From positions 172,023 through 236,022 of the forward strand of contig DGHR01000014.1 in NCBI GenBank assembly GCA_002392745.1: a DNA stretch of 64,000 nt, read 5' to 3'. Position numbers and translations under genes: made by a program. This stretch comes from Bacteroidales bacterium UBA3843 (GTDB taxonomy: Bacteria; Bacteroidota; Bacteroidia; Bacteroidales; Paludibacteraceae). Positions 39,040-45,339 of this stretch are shown in pieces. Position 1 is the stretch's first letter, and each line of letters begins with the position of its first letter. A model generated the notes under the pieces. That model did not search any database and was not told where the DNA came from. It saw nothing but the letters and a program-made list of their open reading frames with translations.

Positions 39040-39927
39040 ATGAAAAAGAAATTCTTTCTACTTAGCTCAATTCTTCTGGTTGCTTTGTATGGTTTCGCTG
39101 TTGATTGGAGTACAATCAATTGGTTGCCCGATGGTGCCGGCGAAGGGGCATATGCCAATAAATACAAAGTAGAAGCAGCTTTCGGTCAGAACATAGTGAA
39201 CATTCAGTTGGACGGCGACAAACCCGCTGTCTATACTTATTTCTTGGCGGCTGTCACTTCATGCTCGCTGCCTGCTGATCAGTACCGTATCAACGGTGCA
39301 GGTGTCTATCTCTATCTCTCTGCATTCACGGCGAAAGAGACAGCCGTGTCTGTTGAGGCAGGCGGTGTAACCTATGATTTCTTAGTGTATTATGCCGATG
39401 GAACCGGCGAAATCTCCGATAATCCGGAGGGACAAGGCGATGAGCCGCAGCAGGGGGATTTGACTCCGGCTACCTTCTACGGACGCGATGTGAAACAGGT
39501 GAACGGGGCGGATGTTACATTCGACTGGTCCATCACCCGCAACGCCGATGCCACTCTCACTTTCGAGATAACCTGGTCTGCCGATATCGCCGGCGTTGTG
39601 CCGCAAGTGTCTGTCAACGAAGTCTATACTACCATGCCGATGCAGGGACGTCTGGCGCGGTTCACTACCAAGGAGACTTACACCGACGGCGACCAACCGG
39701 CAATCTTCTTCCTCATCGCTTATACCGGCAATGCCGCACGTATCGATATCTCCTATACGGTCGGTGCTGCCAATACAAAGCCGGGCGAAGAACCGGGTGA
39801 CAATCCGGAACAGGGACTGGACAATGCCTTCCGTACGGTCAAGGCGCATAAAGTGATTGTGAACGGAATGCTCTATATTGAGAAAAACGGCAAACGCTAT
39901 AATGCGCTTGGTACGGAAATCCGCTAA
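39040..39927 (+). CDS. Secreted PUL protein with DW...WL domain and short C-terminal motif
   Basis: A 295-residue exported protein (signal peptide 1-20). Residues 21-121 form a domain (VDWSTINWLPDG, AAVTSCSLP, YYADG end) that recurs twice in the next protein. A Pro/Gly/Glu linker leads to a second beta-rich domain (about 140-250) and another linker. The last 29 residues (HKVIVNGMLYIEKNGKRYNALG) match a C-terminal motif shared by three other proteins of the locus, a possible sorting signal. No catalytic motif is seen; glycan binding or capture is the likely job. It has its own promoter and is followed 48 bp later by a larger relative. Confidence 0.75.
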   Translation: MKKKFFLLSSILLVALYGFAVDWSTINWLPDGAGEGAYANKYKVEAAFGQNIVNIQLDGDKPAVYTYFLAAVTSCSLPADQYRINGAGVYLYLSAFTAKETAVSVEAGGVTYDFLVYYADGTGEISDNPEGQGDEPQQGDLTPATFYGRDVKQVNGADVTFDWSITRNADATLTFEITWSADIAGVVPQVSVNEVYTTMPMQGRLARFTTKETYTDGDQPAIFFLIAYTGNAARIDISYTVGAANTKPGEEPGDNPEQGLDNAFRTVKAHKVIVNGMLYIEKNGKRYNALGTEIR

Positions 39928-39975
39928 CTTCAGCAATACAAACCAAACGGACGAAAAACTAAACATACAAATATC

Positions 39976-42900
39976 ATGAAAAAGAAATTAACTTTCTTAT
40001 TTGCGCTCTTGTGCGCAAGCGTAATGAGCTGGGCGGCTATTGATTGGAGTGGCGTAGAATATTTGGGCGCAACAAATGCCGCTATCAGTATGAACACTTA
40101 TAAGTATGCCGTTGATACGGAAGCAGGTGAGGTGGGACCTAATTCTATCGCTAATATTCAAGGAAGAGCAGGAGGGGATGGCTTCTACTCTACTTATGGA
40201 CAGGCAGTTACTTCTTGTTCACACGATGCTGAGATATTAGGAGATCAAGTATGGGTGTACGTAAGTCAACTCACTGCAAAAGATACAAAGATTACTGTGA
40301 CTTTGGCAGATGCATCTACTCGTAATTTCCATTTGTGGTATAAAGATGGAGTTGAAGGTGGCGAAAGCAGTAAGCCAAGCCCGGAATTGTCTTTGAATGT
40401 TGCAACCAAGACATTGGAGATTGATGCTTCAGCAGAAACTTTTCAAATAGTAACGAGCAAACAAGCAGCTAGTGGGGCTGTTTCGTATTCTTCCGATGCA
40501 GAAGGAGTAGCTACAGTTTCTAATACCGGTTTGATTACCGCCGTTGGTTCAGGAACGGCAACTATCACCGTTAGTGTTGCAGAGAATGAAGATTTCGCAG
40601 CAGACAGCAAAACAATAACGGTTGAAGTGATTGACTGGCCGAATACCTCTTGGTTGGCAAATAGCAATGATTCATATAAGTTACATATCAGTCCCGCATT
40701 TATTGGCGATTATGGAGGTCAACGTATAGATGGAAGTAATCTTTGGGTTGGCTTCCCTTCCGCAGAATTTGGAGCATGCTCAATTGATTATACGGCTTTA
40801 GGTGCAGGAGTAAGTTTCCCGTTGAGCAATTTTACGTCGAGTAAAAGTCAATTCACAATGGTTTGTCAGGGGACGACTTATACCTTTACGGTTTATCGGA
40901 AATTCGATGGAATTAACTTGGCAAAAGGCATGCCTACATATGCCGGTGCAACTGCATTGCCTAAGGCAGAAGCAAATGATGGGAATAAAGGTTCACGATG
41001 GGCATCAGGAGGTGGAGCAAAGCACTATTCTGTATATAAGGATATGGCAGAGGATTGGTGGACTGTTGATTTAGGAGCTTTCTATGAAATAACTTCCATC
41101 AAAACACTATTTGAAGGTGCAACCCCCAAGAATTATAGTTTCTATACATCGCCGAATAATGATTCGTGGATAGAAATTGATAGTTATAATCATACACCAA
41201 ATGTCGGAAATACAGACGAAAATTACAATGAATATACGTATAACCCTGGTAAGGTCGGCCGCTATGTAAAGATTTTCGCACGAGAAGCCGTTCAGGCTGA
41301 TTTTGCATATGGTATATCTATATGGGAATTCGAGGTATATGGTCAGCCGGCCGAGAACGTAGATGTAAATGCTCCGGTTTTGGCCAGCGCAGCAGTAAGT
41401 GGCACGCCGACTACTACGGAAATCCAAATAGCTGTAAGTGCGTCGGATACAGAAGATGGCACAATTTCTTTATACAGAGTTAGAGAAAACAGTTTGAATC
41501 TGGATCATAATTTTGTCGCTACAGATGGCAAAATTGCAATAGATGGCTTGGTGGATGGTATGGACTATAGTTTCACGATTACGGCATTGGATAATATCGG
41601 CAATCAATCGAACGCTATTGTCGTTAATGCCAGCACAGCAGTAGATCCTGCTAATCCTGCTACTATGGCTCCGGAACCTCCTGCACGTTCCGCAGACGAT
41701 GTTCGTGCAATCTATTCCGATGCATATGCGGATATCTTGATGCATGAATTCAATCCTGGTCCCCAATGGGGCTCCGCTGCTGCTGTACGAAGAGTAAAGA
41801 GTGGGAACAACTATCTGTTGTATGATATGAGTTCTAGTGATAATATAACATGGGGAATGAATGATGGAGGCGCAAATGCTATTGTAGCAAAGGATGGTTA
41901 TCATGCAGAAGGAAAGACAGGTCTGGATGCAAGCGGAATGGAATACCTGCATGTAGATATTTGGTCCTTGGTTGCACTGACAAAAATCAATGTTAAGATT
42001 AACGATGACGTCTTTACTACGATTACCCATGAAGGAAACGGATGGCAGTCTTATAACTTGGAAATGGAGGGAAGTTCTATTGATTTTACCAATATCCGTT
42101 GGCTGAAATTGGATGGCATAACCAGTTCTGAAACTCGCGGAAAGGTAGCTGTAGACAATTACTACTTCTGGAAATCCCCATCCGGTGTAAAGGCAGTAGT
42201 CGTTTCTTCTAACAACGGTTCATGGGGTTCCGCAACTGCTAAAGTAGCAGGCGAAGATGTAACGAGCGTGGCAACTGGAACAGAGGTGACTTTTGCCGCG
42301 ACTGCCGAGACGGGTTATGATTTCGCTTATTGGCAAATCGGAGAAACAAAAGTATATGACAATCCGTATGTGGTAGCGGTGGATGCGAACATTACGGCAG
42401 TAGCAACCTTTGAACCTGCGCGAACTTCTTATTGTGCTGTTCCTGTAACCAATGCCCAAGGACATACAATTTATCTCACCATCAACAAAACAGCAAATGT
42501 AGATGAGTACAAAATTTTGTTCGAAGGCTCTGCTAATACACGCATAACCAATTCACATGGTAATATCCAGTTCCGTTTGACACATGTGAATGGAAGTGAT
42601 GGGGAGCATCAATTCGCAGGTGGGGAATGGACTGTTGATGATTCAGGATTTGGCTCAGTTTATACAACATTTACTGCTACGGATTACCGCGCAATTACGA
42701 TTACTAATACCTATATTCCGCTCACTACTTCCAATAGCGGAGCAGACGAATTTAATTTCCCGACGAATGACGCCTCACTTATCAAGTGGGATGCAACCTG
42801 TACAGATGACGAAGCTCCGGTATTGGCGGTTCCTGTCGCTACGCCGCTCAGCGGTACATCCGTTCGTCTCACCCTCTCGGCTACGGATAATATGGCAGCT

Positions 42901-44217
42901 CTGCTGACATATGCTATCACGTATGATGGTCATGCTACGCCAATCAAAGTGCCCGGTGCGGCTGGCGAGACCACCTATTATAATATTAAAGGGTTAAGCG
43001 CGGGAACCAACTATACTTTCTCTGTAACCGTTTCCGACGGAACGAATGTTTCTGCAGCGCAGACTTGTACGGCTACTCCGTCCATGCCTACTGCGCCCGT
43101 GCCTGCACACAATGAAGCGGGAGTTCTCTCGGTTTATTCGGACAAATATGAGTCGGCTCTTGAGCATGATTTTATCAAGAACAACTGGTCTGGGCCGACT
43201 TATTCGGAGCAGACTATAGCCGGAGACAATATGTTAGTCTATACATCTGACCCTGCTACTCAACCGCAAATGCCGGATGTGGCGTGGGGAGAGAATAACG
43301 ATGGAGCAAATGCCATTATCGCAAAAGATGGATATAATGACGGCACCAACAAAGGCTTGGATGTGCGGCATATGAAATATATTCACTTCGATATGTGGTC
43401 GGCGGTTGCTACTGCATATCCGGAACTCTATCTCAATGATACCAGAGTTGATGGGTTTGCGTTAAATGGCAGCGGATGGCAGTCATTTGATATTGACATC
43501 ACAACTCTTACAGACGAACAGAAAACAAATATCCGCTGGATTAAGTTTATCGGTCTCCGCACTCCGAACCCTGAAGAAATAGCTATCGACAACGTCTATT
43601 TCTGGAAGGCGCCGGACCTCACACGCGACGATTCATGGATGGCTCCGGGCGAACTGGGTACCGTATGTATCCCCAATGGCGCTGTAGCTACAGGCGGCGA
43701 TATCTACGAACTGGTAGGAAAAAATGCAGACGGCAAGATTGTCTTTGCTACCGTTACCGACAACCGGATGGAACCCGGCAAACCCTATTTGTTCGAGGCT
43801 AAGAGCAACCGAATGGACTTCTTCTATACCAACGACACACCGGCGGGCGATCCCGATAACTCGGGCGCAATGAAGGGTACATTTAGTGCCGTCACGCTCA
43901 CCGGTGCCCAACTCAACAATGTCTATTACTTCGCCGGACACGCGCTCTGGGGCTGCACAGACCTGACGGAGTCGGGACTACAGGTGGCTGCTAATCGCGC
44001 ATGGGTCGTTATCGACGAAAGCATGCCATCCGCTTCTGCTGCACCGAAACCCGGCAGACGCTACATCACAATGAATGTCAACGGCAAGGATGTCGCTACC
44101 GGCTTCGAAGATGTACAAAGTGGTGAACTGCAATGTACCAAGGTCCTTATCAACGGACAACTCTTCATTATCCGTGGACAAAGATATTTCGATGCAACCG
44201 GACGATTGGTTAAGTAG
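39976..44217 (+). CDS. Large multidomain secreted glycan-binding protein
   Basis: A 1413-residue exported protein (signal 1-21). In order: DW-type domain (22-125); Ig-like BIG2 domain (about 135-215); second DW-type domain (219-312); F5/8 type C domain, CBM32-like (312-456; GSRWASGGG, WWTVDLGAFYEI); FN3-like (460-560); a 155-residue module (about 578-735; from IYSDAYAD to DNYYFWKSP); a bacterial repeat domain (740-815); FN3-like (950-1045); a second copy of the module (about 1053-1213); then a GTVCIPNGA.. domain and the short C-terminal motif (TKVLINGQLFIIR). No hydrolase motif. It probably binds polysaccharide outside the cell. It is AT-richer in the first two thirds than its neighbours. Confidence 0.82.
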   Translation: MKKKLTFLFALLCASVMSWAAIDWSGVEYLGATNAAISMNTYKYAVDTEAGEVGPNSIANIQGRAGGDGFYSTYGQAVTSCSHDAEILGDQVWVYVSQLTAKDTKITVTLADASTRNFHLWYKDGVEGGESSKPSPELSLNVATKTLEIDASAETFQIVTSKQAASGAVSYSSDAEGVATVSNTGLITAVGSGTATITVSVAENEDFAADSKTITVEVIDWPNTSWLANSNDSYKLHISPAFIGDYGGQRIDGSNLWVGFPSAEFGACSIDYTALGAGVSFPLSNFTSSKSQFTMVCQGTTYTFTVYRKFDGINLAKGMPTYAGATALPKAEANDGNKGSRWASGGGAKHYSVYKDMAEDWWTVDLGAFYEITSIKTLFEGATPKNYSFYTSPNNDSWIEIDSYNHTPNVGNTDENYNEYTYNPGKVGRYVKIFAREAVQADFAYGISIWEFEVYGQPAENVDVNAPVLASAAVSGTPTTTEIQIAVSASDTEDGTISLYRVRENSLNLDHNFVATDGKIAIDGLVDGMDYSFTITALDNIGNQSNAIVVNASTAVDPANPATMAPEPPARSADDVRAIYSDAYADILMHEFNPGPQWGSAAAVRRVKSGNNYLLYDMSSSDNITWGMNDGGANAIVAKDGYHAEGKTGLDASGMEYLHVDIWSLVALTKINVKINDDVFTTITHEGNGWQSYNLEMEGSSIDFTNIRWLKLDGITSSETRGKVAVDNYYFWKSPSGVKAVVVSSNNGSWGSATAKVAGEDVTSVATGTEVTFAATAETGYDFAYWQIGETKVYDNPYVVAVDANITAVATFEPARTSYCAVPVTNAQGHTIYLTINKTANVDEYKILFEGSANTRITNSHGNIQFRLTHVNGSDGEHQFAGGEWTVDDSGFGSVYTTFTATDYRAITITNTYIPLTTSNSGADEFNFPTNDASLIKWDATCTDDEAPVLAVPVATPLSGTSVRLTLSATDNMAALLTYAITYDGHATPIKVPGAAGETTYYNIKGLSAGTNYTFSVTVSDGTNVSAAQTCTATPSMPTAPVPAHNEAGVLSVYSDKYESALEHDFIKNNWSGPTYSEQTIAGDNMLVYTSDPATQPQMPDVAWGENNDGANAIIAKDGYNDGTNKGLDVRHMKYIHFDMWSAVATAYPELYLNDTRVDGFALNGSGWQSFDIDITTLTDEQKTNIRWIKFIGLRTPNPEEIAIDNVYFWKAPDLTRDDSWMAPGELGTVCIPNGAVATGGDIYELVGKNADGKIVFATVTDNRMEPGKPYLFEAKSNRMDFFYTNDTPAGDPDNSGAMKGTFSAVTLTGAQLNNVYYFAGHALWGCTDLTESGLQVAANRAWVVIDESMPSASAAPKPGRRYITMNVNGKDVATGFEDVQSGELQCTKVLINGQLFIIRGQRYFDATGRLVK

Positions 44218-44250
44218 CAAATAGGGTATAACATGTAAATACATATGGTT

Positions 44251-44391
44251 ATGAGAAAGATATATAATCAACCGGCTACTGGCATCCTGGAGATGCAGAC
44301 GGAAAACTTGATGCTGACGGTTTCTACCAAATCCGGCGGCGGCGGTGGCGTTGCGCACTCGCCCGGACGCATACCCGGCACAGGTATCTAA
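44251..44391 (+). CDS. 46-residue glycine-rich peptide
   Basis: A short frame starting 33 bp after the large binding-protein gene (an ATG at 44245 would add two residues). The peptide begins MRKIYNQPATGILEMQTENLMLTVS and ends in a GGGGG run and PGRIPGTGI. Short Bacteroidota peptides with a Y..P....LE..TE.LM..S N-terminus and Gly-rich end are common in Prevotella and relatives but uncharacterised; this fits by pattern. There is no signal peptide. A strong terminator at 44416-44455 follows, supporting that it is the last gene of the 39040 operon. Confidence 0.6.
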   Translation: MRKIYNQPATGILEMQTENLMLTVSTKSGGGGGVAHSPGRIPGTGI

Positions 44392-44415
44392 GAAACACCT
44401 CTACAGCCTCTTGAT

Positions 44416-44455
44416 GCGGAGCTTCCCTGTTTGGGGAGCTTCGCTTCTTTTCTCT
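44416..44455 (+). terminator. Intrinsic terminator of the first PUL operon
   Basis: A 12-bp stem with two G-U pairs (44416-44427 with 44433-44444), TGTTT loop, then TTCTTTTCTCT. Confidence 0.85.
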
Positions 44456-44526
44456 CTTCTCCCTCTGCGTCATGTTAACTGGATATTATCCATCGCTCTT
44501 CAGTTGCTCCCTTTTCCACTCTCAAA

Positions 44527-44558
44527 TTTGCATATATCAAAAATTTGTTGTACCTTTG
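44527..44558 (+). promoter_or_regulatory. Promoter with no following gene
   Basis: -33 TTTG (44527-44530), 20-bp spacer, -7 TACCTTTG (44551-44558). The next start codon on this strand (45340) is far away and has its own promoter, so the product would be a non-coding RNA. Confidence 0.65.
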
Positions 44559-44838
44559 CGTCGTCAAAGGGACAACTTGGGGTCCCCGACGGGCGCTAAC
44601 GTAGTGCACCCGGTGGGGAGAGCAGAGACCCCGAACGCCCAAATGACGACGTTGTCGTCAGTCAATGCGCGAGGCCGTCGAAAGCGACGTACCTTTGCAT
44701 CGTCAAATGGGACCCCAAGACTTCGTTTATTGCGTCCAGATAATATCTGGACAGTCGGCTCCGCCGCCTTCCTTTTCACCAATCACCCGGAACGTCCTTC
44801 CGCTTTCGGGATGGAGAAGCCAATTGACTTTTGGCTTC
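44550..44838 (+). other. Hairpin-rich sequence with a repeated -7 region, possible non-coding RNA
   Basis: A 19-bp sequence starting GTACCTTTGC occurs at 44550-44568 and, with one mismatch, at 44689-44707. CTTGGGGTCCC (44576-44586) is mirrored by GGGACCCCAAG (44709-44719). Further hairpins: a perfect 19-bp palindrome (44734-44752) and arms 44816-44823/44831-44838. Confidence 0.6.
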
Positions 44839-44942
44839 GAAAATCGGAACGTTAATCGTGCCCTTGTGGCTAAGAACGGCAGGAGCCGCGGGGAGCGTTG
44901 CTCCAACCAGACATGGCCTCCGCCGAGAAAGGAATAAAAAAC

Positions 44943-45012
44943 AATCACCTCTCACCAATCACCAATAACCAATAACCAATAACCAATAACCAATAACCAA
45001 TCACCTATAACC
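44943..45012 (+). repeat. Heptamer tandem repeat, 10 units
   Basis: AATCACC, TCTCACC, AATCACC, AATAACC (five times), AATCACC, TATAACC in strict phase. Confidence 0.94.
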
Positions 45013-45022
45013 TTTACCAAAA

Positions 45023-45112
45023 TTAGTGCGTCGTTAGTGCGTCGTTAGTGCGCGATAAGTGCGCGATAAGTTTGTGATTATTTGACGCGGACCATACCCT
45101 TACCATACCCTT
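45023..45112 (+). repeat. Two 11-mer tandem arrays
   Basis: Five 11-mers at 45023-45077 (TTAGTGCGTCG twice, TTAGTGCGCGA, TAAGTGCGCGA, TAAGTTTGTGA) and two exact copies of ACCATACCCTT at 45091-45112. Confidence 0.92.
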
Positions 45113-45239
45113 CAAGGACCTGAATAGTGCGTACTTTGTACGTACTTTTTTTATAGTTACTAAAATAGTTAAACGGCTGTAAACCAGGAAAATAAGTTTT
45201 GCAAACACGTACTTTTATGCTGCGTAACATGAGTGAATG

Positions 45240-45271
45240 CTTGCGCATATGCAAAAAATGTTGTAATTTTG
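45240..45271 (+). promoter_or_regulatory. Promoter of the second PUL operon
   Basis: -33 CTTG (45240-45243), 20-bp spacer with central CAAA, -7 TAATTTTG (45264-45271). The leader to the ATG at 45340 is about 60 nt and AT-rich. Confidence 0.8.
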
Positions 45272-45339
45272 CTCCCGAAATTAGCAAAGCTAATACACTA
45301 ACTAATCAACCATATTGTTTAACTTAAATCTAATTCATC

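Larger units (their letters stand above)
44392..45339. other. 948-bp gene-free stretch within the PUL
   Basis: No convincing coding region. It contains the terminator, a consensus promoter (44527-44558) leading into hairpin-rich sequence (to about 44840), the largest but one heptamer array, two 11-mer arrays, three CGTACTTT motifs (45130, 45141, 45208) and the promoter of the next gene. Confidence 0.7.
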
